Shown: in pieces, positions 1-7,755 of the stretch
Numbering within the stretch: position 1 is the stretch's first letter
Layout: the number at the start of each line of letters is the position of its first letter
Origin: Flavobacterium sp. 102
GTDB lineage: Bacteria > Bacteroidota > Bacteroidia > Flavobacteriales > Flavobacteriaceae
Direction of reading: 5' to 3'
Length of the DNA: 64,000 nucleotides
Assembly: GCF_003634615.1 (NCBI RefSeq)
Contig: NZ_RBKX01000001.1
Coordinates: forward strand, 2,046,001 to 2,110,000
Notes under the pieces: generated by a model
Databases searched by the model: none
What the model saw: the letters and a program-made list of their open reading frames with translations, nothing else
Told to the model about the DNA's origin: nothing
Made by a program: the position numbers and the translations under genes

Positions 1-298
1 TTCTACTAATCACTTTACCGCTTTCTAAATAAAATTGACGCTCCAAAATCGCTTCCGGAAGGTATTCTTCGAGTAAAATTGTTTTGAGTGATTCTATTTT
101 TTCAAAATAAATTTTGCGCTTTTCTTCGTCTTTTGGCTCAATATCTAAAAGCACTTGTGCCTTTTTGTTATCTATATAGAATTTGAAAGTAACGTCTTTA
201 ATCTTAGTGTCATACAACAACCATTTTCTCGGATAAGCTTCGGCAAATGCGGTCCAGAATTCCTTTTTGATGCGTTGGGCTTCTTCTTTGCTGTACAT
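1..298 (-). CDS. DUF4268 family protein, C-terminal part outside the window
   Basis: The reading frame is open from the ATG at 298 to the window edge (99 codons). It begins MYSKEEAQRIKKEFW and contains FPRKWLLYDTK-like text (YPRKWLLYDTKIKD), which resembles the start of the DUF4268 family of Bacteroidota, often found alone or fused to restriction-type nucleases. An upstream in-frame ATG at 364 would add 22 residues but would overlap the divergent Nudix gene, and the family usually starts at the MYS position, so 298 is preferred. The function is unknown. The gene is divergent from the Nudix hydrolase. Confidence 0.65.
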   Translation of the reverse strand, partial: MYSKEEAQRIKKEFWTAFAEAYPRKWLLYDTKIKDVTFKFYIDNKKAQVLLDIEPKDEEKRKIYFEKIESLKTILLEEYLPEAILERQFYLESGKVISR

Positions 299-362
299 TT
301 TATTGGTGTAAATTTGGTGTGCGTTGTTTTTTTGAGGTAACTTTATATTTCTAAAATCAGGC

Positions 363-1004
363 ATGATGCACTTTGAAGAGTTTTTAAAATATACGCCAAA
401 AATACAAAATGTCGAGCTACCGGCAACGCATGCCCATGCAAAAATGGCTCCAGCCAATCGATTAGATTTAATTAAAGCCATAGATTTCACCAAGGTTACT
501 CCAAAGCAAGCCGCTGTACTGATGCTTTTTTATCCCAAAGCTTCACAAACTTATTTGGCTCTAATTCTCAGAACCAGTTACAACGGAGTTCATTCGTCAC
601 AAATTGCTTTTCCCGGGGGAAAAGTAGAGGATTTTGATGCCGATTTAAAGGAAACAGCACTCAGAGAAACCCATGAGGAAATTGGGGTAAATCCTAATCA
701 TGTCAATGTGATTCGCGCCTTTACCGAAGTGTATATTCCGCCGAGTAATTTTATGGTTTATCCTTATTTGGGTTATAGCGAAAGCGAATTGGAGTTCAAT
801 CTGCAAGAGGATGAAGTCGCCGGATTAGTCGAATTTCCGTTCGCCGATTTTATGAATGATAAAATTATTGTGAATACCACAATGAAAACATCTTATGCCG
901 GTAGTATTGAAGTGCCTGGATTTCAGGTAAGAGAGCATTTCGTTTGGGGCGCCACCGCTATGATGTTGAGCGAATTGAAAGAAACCCTTAAATTGGTTTT
1001 ATAA
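363..1004 (+). CDS. Nudix hydrolase, CoA pyrophosphatase type
   Basis: This 213-residue protein carries a full Nudix box at about residues 85-107 (GGKVED, then ALRETHEEIGV), giving the GX5EX7REUXEEXGU pattern that binds the metal-pyrophosphate. Just upstream is the LILRTSYNGVHSSQIAFPGG segment, which matches the UPF0035 signature of CoA pyrophosphatases (NudL/NUDT7 type). The expected reaction is cleavage of coenzyme A or its derivatives to phosphopantetheine and 3',5'-ADP. Two consecutive ATG codons (363 and 366) could start it. The acyltransferase gene follows after 53 bases but has its own promoter motif. Family assignment is firm; the exact substrate is inferred. Confidence 0.88.
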   Translation: MMHFEEFLKYTPKIQNVELPATHAHAKMAPANRLDLIKAIDFTKVTPKQAAVLMLFYPKASQTYLALILRTSYNGVHSSQIAFPGGKVEDFDADLKETALRETHEEIGVNPNHVNVIRAFTEVYIPPSNFMVYPYLGYSESELEFNLQEDEVAGLVEFPFADFMNDKIIVNTTMKTSYAGSIEVPGFQVREHFVWGATAMMLSELKETLKLVL

Positions 1005-1017
1005 ATTTTAGTTTTTG

Positions 1018-1025
1018 TAAATTTG
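1018..1025 (+). promoter_or_regulatory. Predicted Bacteroidota -7 promoter element (TAAATTTG)
   Basis: TAAATTTG fits the TAnnTTTG -7 consensus, and a TTG lies 22 bases upstream as a possible -33 element. It would give a leader of about 30 bases for the acyltransferase gene at 1058. Confidence 0.5.
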
Positions 1026-1057
1026 CGTCCCTAAAAGTCACAAATAAAAAATCAATT

Positions 1058-1894
1058 ATGGGATTATTTAAAAGAAATCCTTTTGGTCATATACTCTTTA
1101 TCAAAAAATGGCTAATCCGAATCTTTGGTGTATTAACGCACCGTCGTTATCGAGGTTTTAACGAACTTCATATTGAAGGTTCGGAAATCATTAAAGGTTT
1201 GCCCGATAAAAATGTACTCTTTATATCGAATCACCAAACGTATTTTGCCGATGTAGTAGCCATGTTTCACGTGTTCAATGCCAGTTTATCAGGACGTGTA
1301 GATAATATTAAAAATGTTGGTTATTTGTGGCAACCCAAGATGAATATCTATTATGTTGCCGCCAGTGAAACAATGAAAGCAGGTTTGTTACCAAGGATTT
1401 TGGCTTACGTCGGAGCAATAACGGTAGAACGCACCTGGCGCTCGGGCGGAAAAGATGTAACAGAAAAACGTGAAATTAATCCGAATGATACGGAGAATAT
1501 CCGAATAGCTTTAGAAGATGGTTGGGTAATTACCTTTCCGCAAGGCACCACCAAGTCCTTTAAACCGGTTAGAAAAGGAACCGCTCATATTATAAAACAA
1601 CACAAACCTATAGTTGTGCCTATAGTTATTGACGGTTTCCGTCGTGCGTTTGACAAAAAAGGTTTGCGTGTCAAAAAGAAAAATATTTTACAATCATTTA
1701 TCATCAAAGAACCTTTGGTTATTGATTATGAAAACGAAACCATAGAGCAAATCGTAGAAAAAGTTGAGTATGCCATAGAGCAACACGCATCTTTCTTAAA
1801 AGTGATTCCTGCCGAGGAAATTGAAGAACAAGAGCGCTTAAATAAACTACGAAAATGGCAAGTTGATAAAGCGGACACCAGCCAAATAAGCTAA
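1058..1894 (+). CDS. 1-acyl-sn-glycerol-3-phosphate acyltransferase family protein (PlsC-like)
   Basis: The 278-residue protein has the acyltransferase HX4D catalytic motif in NHQTYFAD (His59, Asp64) and the acceptor-binding FPQGT motif at residues 160-164, where the usual FPEGT glutamate is replaced by Gln. These motifs define the PlsC family, which acylates lysophosphatidic acid or related lipids at the inner face of the cytoplasmic membrane. The N-terminus is basic and moderately hydrophobic, compatible with peripheral membrane binding. It stands alone between a Nudix gene and a convergent response-regulator gene. The substrate could be another lipid, since Bacteroidota carry several paralogues. 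Confidence 0.85.
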   Translation: MGLFKRNPFGHILFIKKWLIRIFGVLTHRRYRGFNELHIEGSEIIKGLPDKNVLFISNHQTYFADVVAMFHVFNASLSGRVDNIKNVGYLWQPKMNIYYVAASETMKAGLLPRILAYVGAITVERTWRSGGKDVTEKREINPNDTENIRIALEDGWVITFPQGTTKSFKPVRKGTAHIIKQHKPIVVPIVIDGFRRAFDKKGLRVKKKNILQSFIIKEPLVIDYENETIEQIVEKVEYAIEQHASFLKVIPAEEIEEQERLNKLRKWQVDKADTSQIS

Positions 1895-1927
1895 CAAAAC
1901 AAATCCAATCTTTAAAAAGGAATTTTT

Positions 1928-2611
1928 TTAAAGTAACCCTAATTTTTTTGCAATATCAACCATTTCTTTATCGGAACCCGAATTGAGCATCAATTGTTTC
2001 TTGATGTTGGCTTTTCTTTTCTCAATGGCACTTAATGAAAGCGGTACAAAATTCGGAAGCTGTATGGTTTTTATTCCATCCGCTAAGTATTGCAAAATTT
2101 TGCTGTCGTTGTCGTCCCAGTTAATGTTTTTTTGAATCATCACTCTCTGAGATTCTTTTATTGAACTACTATAGTAAGTCTCATTTTTTTCAATACTTTG
2201 GAATATTAGAGGGAAACTTTTGTAGTCGATGTCGCTTTTGGCAATAAAACCTTGTGGATTGACACTTTTATAAATTTGGTTTACCCACAATGGTTCTTTG
2301 TGCATCGAGATAATGATAATTCTACATTCGGGAAAGAAGTCTTTAATCATCAGGGCCAAATCACTTCCTGAGAATATTTTTTTTTCTTCATAAGAAGGAA
2401 GATTGATGTCTATAAAGGCAAAGTCTATAAGTGCTTCATTGTTTTTTCTTCCCTTAATGATATCATAAGCTTCTTTGCAATCAAAAGCAAGTAAGAAATC
2501 AGCATGCCTATTGGATTCAATATTAGATAGTAGCGTTTTATAACTGTCCACATTAATGGGATGGTCATCTACAATTAGAATATTTCTTTTTGTGGTTAGG
2601 TTTTCAATCAT
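1928..2611 (-). CDS. Response regulator, NarL/LuxR type
   Basis: This 227-residue protein starts with a receiver domain: acidic pair VDDH near residues 14-17, phosphoacceptor Asp68 in FAFIDINLP, and the conserved Lys in GFIAKSD. The C-terminal 60 residues (from about 167) form a diverged LuxR-type helix-turn-helix, with LSLSAIEKRKANIKKQL as recognition region. It is expected to bind DNA when phosphorylated. The nearby kinase at 3935 belongs to the HisKA_3 class that normally pairs with such regulators, so they are probably partners (inference from class and proximity). It is divergent from the LytTR gene; their shared 109-bp gap contains a -7 motif for this gene. Confidence 0.85.
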   Translation of the reverse strand: MIENLTTKRNILIVDDHPINVDSYKTLLSNIESNRHADFLLAFDCKEAYDIIKGRKNNEALIDFAFIDINLPSYEEKKIFSGSDLALMIKDFFPECRIIIISMHKEPLWVNQIYKSVNPQGFIAKSDIDYKSFPLIFQSIEKNETYYSSSIKESQRVMIQKNINWDDNDSKILQYLADGIKTIQLPNFVPLSLSAIEKRKANIKKQLMLNSGSDKEMVDIAKKLGLL

Positions 2612-2639
2612 GGTTTTAATCCAGAAGTTTATGAGAAAT

Positions 2640-2647
2640 CAAATTTA
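2640..2647 (-). promoter_or_regulatory. Predicted -7 promoter element (TAAATTTG, minus strand)
   Basis: On the minus strand the sequence reads TAAATTTG, an exact TAnnTTTG match about 28 bases upstream of the ATG of the LuxR-type response regulator. Confidence 0.5.
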
Positions 2648-2720
2648 ATTAATATGTAGCGAAGAATTACGGTTTTGCCGTAAAATAGGCTTTCTCATGT
2701 AGGCTAAATTGCAAAAAAAA

Positions 2721-3434
2721 ATGCAGTTTTCCTTTATTCTGGTAGACGATTCTAACGACTTTGAAACGACTTTAGAGCAAATCAAACAATTTGACGATTT
2801 TTTATGTGTGGCGGTTTGCCAAACTAAAAAAGAAGGAATTGATAAAATATTGGAACTGAAACCCAATGTTGTTTTTTTATCTATCAATGATGGTAATGAA
2901 AGTCAGGGTTCAATTTCCTTTTCCTTGTTAAGTGAACTGCACGAATACCTTGAGGAATTGCCGACTATAATTGTTTTAAGTGACGTTAAAGAAGCGGCTT
3001 ATGAGGCTTATCAACGAGGCGTAACCGGTTTTTTGCTCAAACCGATTGACCCAAACGAATTACGTAGGTGTTTGTTTCGATTTCAAAAAACGCATAAGGC
3101 TTTATTTGCCGATAAAATTTCAATAAAATCCAATGGCGATTATAACTTTATTAAGTTTCATGATATTATTTATTTAAAAGCAGATAGCAATACCACTGAT
3201 TTTTATTTGAAGTCCGGCAAAGTAGTTACTGCTTTTAAGACTTTAAAACATTTTGAAAAATTATTGCCTTTCTTTTTCTTCAGAATTCACCACGGTTATG
3301 TCATTAATATAGATTATGTTAATCGAATTAATTTAGGCAAAAACAGTTGCTATCTTGACAATAACGAGATTATTCTTCCATTTTCCCGAACTTATAAGGA
3401 AAATATTGACACAATAATTCACAGGATATCTTAA
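2721..3434 (+). CDS. LytTR-family response regulator with degenerate receiver
   Basis: From the ATG at 2721 the protein has 237 residues; an upstream TTG at 2709 in the same frame is a weaker start. Residues 1-120 form a receiver domain with the acidic pair Asp9-Asp10 and the conserved Lys in FLLKPID. The position normally held by the phosphoacceptor aspartate is Ser54 (VVFLSINDG), so classic phosphorylation looks unlikely. Residues about 138-237 are a LytTR DNA-binding domain (SNGDYNFIKFHDIIYLKADS, and IHHGYVINIDYVNRI near the end). No kinase of the matching LytS/HisK type is adjacent. It probably acts as a transcription factor controlled by some other means. Confidence 0.85.
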   Translation: MQFSFILVDDSNDFETTLEQIKQFDDFLCVAVCQTKKEGIDKILELKPNVVFLSINDGNESQGSISFSLLSELHEYLEELPTIIVLSDVKEAAYEAYQRGVTGFLLKPIDPNELRRCLFRFQKTHKALFADKISIKSNGDYNFIKFHDIIYLKADSNTTDFYLKSGKVVTAFKTLKHFEKLLPFFFFRIHHGYVINIDYVNRINLGKNSCYLDNNEIILPFSRTYKENIDTIIHRIS

Positions 3435-3711
3435 ATAAAATTGTGAGTTACAGTCAAAAACCAACCAGCTACTTTCCGCGCTTGTTGACTTACTAAACAG
3501 GCTTTGCAATTTATTTTTAAGCCAATTCAACTGCTTACATTTGGTCGTTCTTAATACCAAAACGATAGCGCTATGTAAATTGTTTTAACCAAGGGAATTA
3601 AGGTTAAAATAACACTGCAAAGAATTTCCCTTCTTTTCAGAAACCCAACAAATTGTTGAGCTCACAAAGCTTGACCTCTCAATTATTTAAAATTTAAAAC
3701 CACTAATTTTT

Positions 3712-3873
3712 ATGAAAACAAAATTTTTCCCAAAACTACTTTTGATAATGCTTTTCAGCTTATCACTTTATTCTTGTACAACAGATGAAATGCCGGCTAC
3801 TGAGAATACAACTGTAACAGCAGATAATGGTATGGACGGAGGACCAGTTATTCCACCGGGACCAAGACCTTAA
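3712..3873 (+). CDS. Small lipoprotein, 53 aa, putative signal peptide precursor
   Basis: This short frame runs from ATG 3712 to TAA 3871-3873. It encodes a basic N-terminus (MKTKFFPK), a hydrophobic segment (LLLIMLFSLSL) and a lipobox ending at Cys22 (LYSC). Cleavage would leave a lipid-anchored peptide of 32 residues, acidic and rich in Thr, Gly and Pro, ending in GPVIPPGPRP. It is followed within 10 bases by a strong intrinsic terminator, so it forms its own transcription unit just before the TPR histidine kinase. No enzymatic domain fits in it. A role as an extracellular or periplasmic signal for the kinase is an inference from position only; a general surface lipoprotein is the alternative. 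Confidence 0.7.
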   Translation: MKTKFFPKLLLIMLFSLSLYSCTTDEMPATENTTVTADNGMDGGPVIPPGPRP

Positions 3874-3881
3874 TTTTTATA

Positions 3882-3912
3882 AGAGACTATGAAATATAGT
3901 CTCTTTTTTTTT
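3882..3912 (+). terminator. Strong intrinsic terminator
   Basis: AGAGACTAT (3882-3890) and ATAGTCTCT (3896-3904) form a perfect 9-bp stem with loop GAAAT, followed by an uninterrupted run of nine T. It ends the transcript of the 53-residue lipoprotein and insulates the kinase gene downstream. Confidence 0.9.
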
Positions 3913-3915
3913 GCT

Positions 3916-3923
3916 TATTTTTG
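3916..3923 (+). promoter_or_regulatory. Predicted -7 promoter element (TATTTTTG) for the TPR kinase
   Basis: TATTTTTG fits TAnnTTTG and lies only 11 bases before the ATG at 3935, directly after the terminator. The transcript leader would be only a few bases long. This also argues against the in-frame TTG at 3911 as start, since it would lie upstream of the promoter. Confidence 0.55.
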
Positions 3924-3934
3924 TAAAAAAAGCA

Positions 3935-5950
3935 ATGCGCCCCAACTCTGCTATTTTATTTATCCTACTCAGTTTTTTACTATTCGGCTGTCAGCCTAAG
4001 AAGACCGAGAATATTGACTCACTTGTGTTTAGTGATTCAGATTACAAAAAACTTTCCAAAGATCATAAACTCCAATTTTTGGATTCTATAAGTTTACTTG
4101 AAAAATCTTCTACCAGAGATTCCATTTATATGGATCTTCTGTTCAACATTTCCACAGAATATTATTATTTGAACAAATATGATTTGTCACTTAAGATAAC
4201 TGAAAAAGCACTCCAGTTGGCAAAGCAAAGAAAGGATACTATTGCCATTGCAAGGGCTTATTTTTACAAAGGCGATTGTTATGAGTACAACCAACGAGAC
4301 AGCGCCTACTATTTTTACCATCAAGCGGAAAAACTTTATAGTTTTAAAGGTGATAAGGAAAAAGAAGGACAAACCTTGTTCAAGAAAGGTTACCTTTTGT
4401 TTTATGAGGGCAATTATTTGGAGAGTGAAATACAGGTTTCAAATGCCTTGAAGCTTTTACAGAACAGTAAAAACAATCAGTTATTGTATTCTTGTTATGT
4501 GGTTATGGGGTATAATTTTGAAAAACTGGAGGAATATAATAACGCTTTAAAGTATTTTCATTTATCGAAAACAGTATTAGATGAGTTAAAGAAATCGAAT
4601 GTTGACTTTGAAAAAACCAATAATTATACTGTCAATTACTCTATCAATATAGCCAATATTTATGATAAAAAAGGCGAGTACCAAAAGTCGATTAAGGAAT
4701 TAAGTTCCGTTGTTAGTCCTGATTTGAAAGCCAAATGGCCCAAAGATTATGCTTCTGTTATTGGTAATTTAGGATATTCCAAGATGAAATTTGGCATTTT
4801 GAATGGAGTAGAAAATGCTTTTAGAGAAAGTTTACAACTCTCAAAGCAAAATAATCATCAGAACAACATTATGTATCAGTTGATCAATTTAGGCGAGTAT
4901 TATTCAATAACTAAAGATACAGCTTCTTCTATTCATTATTTAAAAGAAGCCAATGCGTTGGCAGTTAAGCTTAAAGCAGTTGGCGAAATTAAATCGACCT
5001 TAAAATTATTAAGCGAAATAGATGTTCGCAACAACCGACTATACAATCAAAAATACATCTCGATTACAGATAGTCTGACTAAAGCTCAACGTATCAATCG
5101 TAACAGATATGCACGTATTGAATATGAAACGGCAGTAGTTGAGAATGAAAACAGGGATTTGATTGCCGAAAATTTATATGTAGTAACAGGTTCTATTGCT
5201 ATAGTGTTGCTTTTGGTTCTCCTTATCATATACCGATACTTGCAGCATCAAAAAAAGGAAATTGCGAATAAAAGACAACAGCAAAAAGCGGAGGAAGAAA
5301 TTTTCGAACTATTAAAAGAGTATCAAATCAAATTGGCACAAGCCAAAGAGCTCGAGCAAAACCGAATTTCCAAAGAGCTGCATGACAGTGTAATGAATAA
5401 GCTTTATGGTGTGCGATTACAATTAGGTATGCTAAACGAAGGTGATACACAAGAAGTAAAACAAAAGCGATCGGGTTATATTGATTTTCTTCAGGAAATA
5501 GAAAGAGAAATCAGAAGCATTTCCCATGATTTGCACAATGAGACCTTTGAAACTCTTTTTGATTATAAAAATTTATTGCTTGATATCATTGCGCAACACA
5601 ATCAAATTAGTAATACTCATTTTTCTTTTGAATGTGAAGATGAGTTTCGATGGGATGCTATTGACAGTTTGGTTAAAATTGCTATCTATCGAATTATTCA
5701 AGAAGCATTGAGAAATGTCATTAAATATGCGAAGGCTAAAAACTGTCGCGTCAGCTTATCTGATGGTGATAATAAGTTGAGATTATGGATTGAAGATGAT
5801 GGAAAAGGATTTGATATCGCCCTTTTGGAAAATGGTGGAATCGGTTTAAAGAACATGCAAGAACGCGCAACTCAGCTCAATGCCTCTTTCAAGGTAATGA
5901 GTGAGATTGGAAAAGGCACTACAATAGAAGTTGTTTTTGCACTCAAATAA
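3935..5950 (+). CDS. TPR-containing sensor histidine kinase (HisKA_3 class), lipoprotein-type N-terminus
   Basis: The 671-residue protein begins with a signal sequence and lipobox (LLFGC, Cys19). Residues about 70-370 are tetratricopeptide repeats, predicted to be periplasmic. A single membrane span lies at about 415-437 (IAIVLLLVLLIIYRYL), followed by a charged coiled coil. The HisKA_3 dimerisation box has the phospho-acceptor His483 (ISKELHDSVMNKLYG). The ATPase domain shows the N-box (IIQEALRNVIKYAKAK), DDGKGFD and GGIGLKNMQERA. The architecture is that of NarX/DesK-class kinases whose TPR sensor detects a ligand or peptide outside the cytoplasm. The LuxR-type regulator at 1928-2611 is the likely partner. 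ATG 3935 is chosen because it gives a perfect lipoprotein signal. Confidence 0.88.
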   Translation: MRPNSAILFILLSFLLFGCQPKKTENIDSLVFSDSDYKKLSKDHKLQFLDSISLLEKSSTRDSIYMDLLFNISTEYYYLNKYDLSLKITEKALQLAKQRKDTIAIARAYFYKGDCYEYNQRDSAYYFYHQAEKLYSFKGDKEKEGQTLFKKGYLLFYEGNYLESEIQVSNALKLLQNSKNNQLLYSCYVVMGYNFEKLEEYNNALKYFHLSKTVLDELKKSNVDFEKTNNYTVNYSINIANIYDKKGEYQKSIKELSSVVSPDLKAKWPKDYASVIGNLGYSKMKFGILNGVENAFRESLQLSKQNNHQNNIMYQLINLGEYYSITKDTASSIHYLKEANALAVKLKAVGEIKSTLKLLSEIDVRNNRLYNQKYISITDSLTKAQRINRNRYARIEYETAVVENENRDLIAENLYVVTGSIAIVLLLVLLIIYRYLQHQKKEIANKRQQQKAEEEIFELLKEYQIKLAQAKELEQNRISKELHDSVMNKLYGVRLQLGMLNEGDTQEVKQKRSGYIDFLQEIEREIRSISHDLHNETFETLFDYKNLLLDIIAQHNQISNTHFSFECEDEFRWDAIDSLVKIAIYRIIQEALRNVIKYAKAKNCRVSLSDGDNKLRLWIEDDGKGFDIALLENGGIGLKNMQERATQLNASFKVMSEIGKGTTIEVVFALK

Positions 5951-6061
5951 TGAAATTAAAAAACAATTCAAAAATAATTATACAAGTTTAATATATAATT
6001 CTACAACGGCTTACTAAAGTATTACACCTAATTTCGTCTCTAACATTATAAATAAATTAAA

Positions 6062-6481
6062 ATGAAAAATCGAAGTGTATTACTCGCCCTAGTATTAGGC
6101 ATCGGATTATTTGTCACCTCTTGTAGCGATGACAATGAAGGAGAAACTCTAGCGCCATTATCCGGAAAATGGAATCTTAGCAAAGTAGGAACAATAATAG
6201 GTGGACAAGAAACATTAGTTGACGCACCACAAAACGAAGCGGGTTGCAATAAAGATTATCTTGATTTAAACGCAGATAACACGCTTACCGAAGGTGATTA
6301 TGACTCTACTATAGATCCATGTACGTTATCGACTACTTCTGGCATTTACTCAAGATCGCACAATAATTTAACCACAGTGGTTAACGGAGTAACCCAAGTG
6401 CAAGATATTGAAAATTTAACCCTTACGGAGTTAAAGTTAAAAGATGCCAATGGTGCCATCGAAGTGTATACAAAAGGTTAA
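6062..6481 (+). CDS. Lipocalin-like small lipoprotein
   Basis: The 139-residue protein has a signal peptide ending in the lipobox VTSC (Cys21). The mature part contains LSGKWNLSKVG near its start, the pattern typical of Bacteroidota lipocalin-like (Lipocalin_4 type) domains, then YLDLNADNTLTEG and a C-terminal beta-rich stretch. Such proteins are probably lipid-anchored and bind small hydrophobic ligands, but no ligand can be named. It stands alone downstream of the kinase gene, separated by 111 bases and followed by its own terminator. Confidence 0.75.
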   Translation: MKNRSVLLALVLGIGLFVTSCSDDNEGETLAPLSGKWNLSKVGTIIGGQETLVDAPQNEAGCNKDYLDLNADNTLTEGDYDSTIDPCTLSTTSGIYSRSHNNLTTVVNGVTQVQDIENLTLTELKLKDANGAIEVYTKG

Positions 6482-6503
6482 TCCTTAGTTAGTATATAAA
6501 ATT

Positions 6504-6532
6504 AAATCCCGTCGGAATGGCGGGATTTTTTT
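6504..6532 (+). terminator. Intrinsic terminator
   Basis: AAATCCCG (6504-6511) pairs with CGGGATTT (6521-6528), followed by a T-rich tract. It lies 23 bases after the stop of the lipocalin-like gene. Confidence 0.85.
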
Positions 6533-6592
6533 ATGGGTTGTTGTTTTAAAAGTAAATGATTCTTTTTCGCTACTGGCAATAAGTAAATAGAA

Positions 6593-6617
6593 TGTCAGTC
6601 TGAGCCTGTCGAAGACA
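6593..6617. repeat. Interspersed palindromic element containing CTGAGCCTGTCGAAG
   Basis: The 25 bases run from TGTC (6593) to GACA (6617) and contain the core CTGAGCCTGTCGAAG with complementary ends. From general knowledge this core recurs in intergenic DNA of many Bacteroidota genomes as a small dispersed repeat. Only one copy is seen in this window. Confidence 0.5.
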
Positions 6618-6717
6618 TTTGACATAGGATTCTAAAAGTTGATGCAAATTGATTGTCACAAAACCAACTGAAAACTCATTTTAACTTTATTTTACCAAGC
6701 TCGCAGTTTATTATCTT

Positions 6718-6725
6718 TATTTTTG
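6718..6725 (+). promoter_or_regulatory. Predicted -7 promoter element (TATTTTTG), leaderless arrangement
   Basis: TATTTTTG fits TAnnTTTG and ends only four bases before the ATG at 6730. Transcription would begin at or next to the start codon. Confidence 0.5.
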
Positions 6726-6729
6726 CGAT

Positions 6730-7089
6730 ATGGACACGAAACAGTTCTTAGCGTTGCGTAAGTTGTGGTTGCTGCTGTTGCTTTTGAGCAATATTGCTGT
6801 CGCCCATACGTCTATGGTTATTGAACCGTGTCAGGAATCGAAAACAGTAACACTTTTTGAAGCAGAAACTTCTCTTCACAAAGAAGGATTGCAACCTCAA
6901 ATACCATCATTTAGGATAATCTCTGAACATCATGCTAAGCCTATTAGTTTTGGTTATCCAGAGTTGTTTTATGATGCAGATTGTCATTTTGTTACTAAAA
7001 GTGTTGGATCAATCCAAATTTTTCTTCAGGATGTGAATCGCTGCGAAAGCGTTTCTCGTTTTTTATTTCCCTATCATTTTTTTTGGTAA
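6730..7089 (+). CDS. Hypothetical exported protein, 119 aa
   Basis: I do not recognise a family. Residues about 12-26 are strongly hydrophobic (LWLLLLLLSNIAVAH) and look like a signal peptide or membrane anchor with a possible cleavage after AVA. The remainder is about 90 residues with four cysteines spread over it, and an aromatic C-terminus (FLFPYHFFW) that could sit in a membrane or dock to one. It is followed after 85 bases by another small membrane protein gene in the same direction. The frame, the ATG and the close promoter motif support a real gene; no function is proposed. Confidence 0.55.
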   Translation: MDTKQFLALRKLWLLLLLLSNIAVAHTSMVIEPCQESKTVTLFEAETSLHKEGLQPQIPSFRIISEHHAKPISFGYPELFYDADCHFVTKSVGSIQIFLQDVNRCESVSRFLFPYHFFW

Positions 7090-7174
7090 AGTAATCTCCT
7101 TCGACTTACAGATTTAAACACAATCGCATTCTTATTGGATAGCGATATTTACTTTATTAAAAAAAAAATTAAAC

Positions 7175-7651
7175 ATGGATATCTCAATAATTATAATTGG
7201 TCTGATCTTTATTTTGATCATATCAATACCGCTCTATCTGGTATTGAATTCCAGTAAAATAGATCAAAAACAAATCGACTCCCTTTTTGCCCAATACAGT
7301 CAGAACAACCGCTACCGCTTTCAGTTGGTAGCTTCACATCAACGCAAAGCCTTGGCGATGGATGCTCAAAATAGAGGATTGCTCTTTATGGATTTTAACC
7401 TAAAAGAACCTTATGTTGCTTTTCAAGATTTGGCACAAGTTGAAAGTTGTGCTGTTGCCACCGCTAATCCGTTAGGAAAATCAAATCTTTTGAAAAAAGT
7501 AGAATGGATTTTCTTTTCAAAATGCGGAACAACGCCAGACAATGGTGTTATTTTTCACGATGCCGATAAGGAATATATTGTTCCGGTTTATGCCTATGAA
7601 GAACTAAAATTGGCTGAAGAATGGCAAGGTGTTATCAATAAGCATTTGTAA
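7175..7651 (+). CDS. Hypothetical single-span membrane protein, 158 aa
   Basis: Residues 4-25 form a membrane span (IIIIGLIFILIISIPLYLVL), followed by a soluble domain of about 130 residues with mixed alpha/beta character (RFQLVASHQRKALAMDAQ, KVEWIFFSKCGTTPDNGVIF). The soluble part has the look of a small beta-rich domain repeated in uncharacterised Bacteroidota membrane proteins, but I cannot name it. It lies 85 bases after the 119-residue protein gene and ends in a clear terminator, so the two may be one transcript. Confidence 0.65.
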   Translation: MDISIIIIGLIFILIISIPLYLVLNSSKIDQKQIDSLFAQYSQNNRYRFQLVASHQRKALAMDAQNRGLLFMDFNLKEPYVAFQDLAQVESCAVATANPLGKSNLLKKVEWIFFSKCGTTPDNGVIFHDADKEYIVPVYAYEELKLAEEWQGVINKHL

Positions 7652-7654
7652 TTA

Positions 7655-7687
7655 AAAAAGTCCTGAGAAATCAGGGCTTTTTTTGTT
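7655..7687 (+). terminator. Intrinsic terminator
   Basis: AAGTCCTGA pairs with TCAGGGCTT (one G-U pair) around the loop GAAA, then a run of T. It follows the stop of the 158-residue membrane protein gene directly. Confidence 0.85.
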
Positions 7688-7755
7688 TTTAGAAGAAAGA
7701 GGGATAAGTTCTTTAATTTTCTTATCCCTTTTCTCTTATTACTTATAGTTAAAAT

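Noticed and set aside
1263..1278. Possible parS site, TGTTTCACGTG in the acyltransferase gene
   Set aside because: Only the left half of the known parS palindrome matches; the right half does not. It is inside a gene and 32 kb from parAB.
2709..2720. Upstream TTG start for the LytTR regulator, and similar TTG extensions at 3911, 9842, 21288 and 63641
   Set aside because: An ATG a few codons later gives the expected N-terminus or signal peptide in each case, and at 3911, 9842 and 63641 the TTG lies upstream of or within the predicted -7 promoter.
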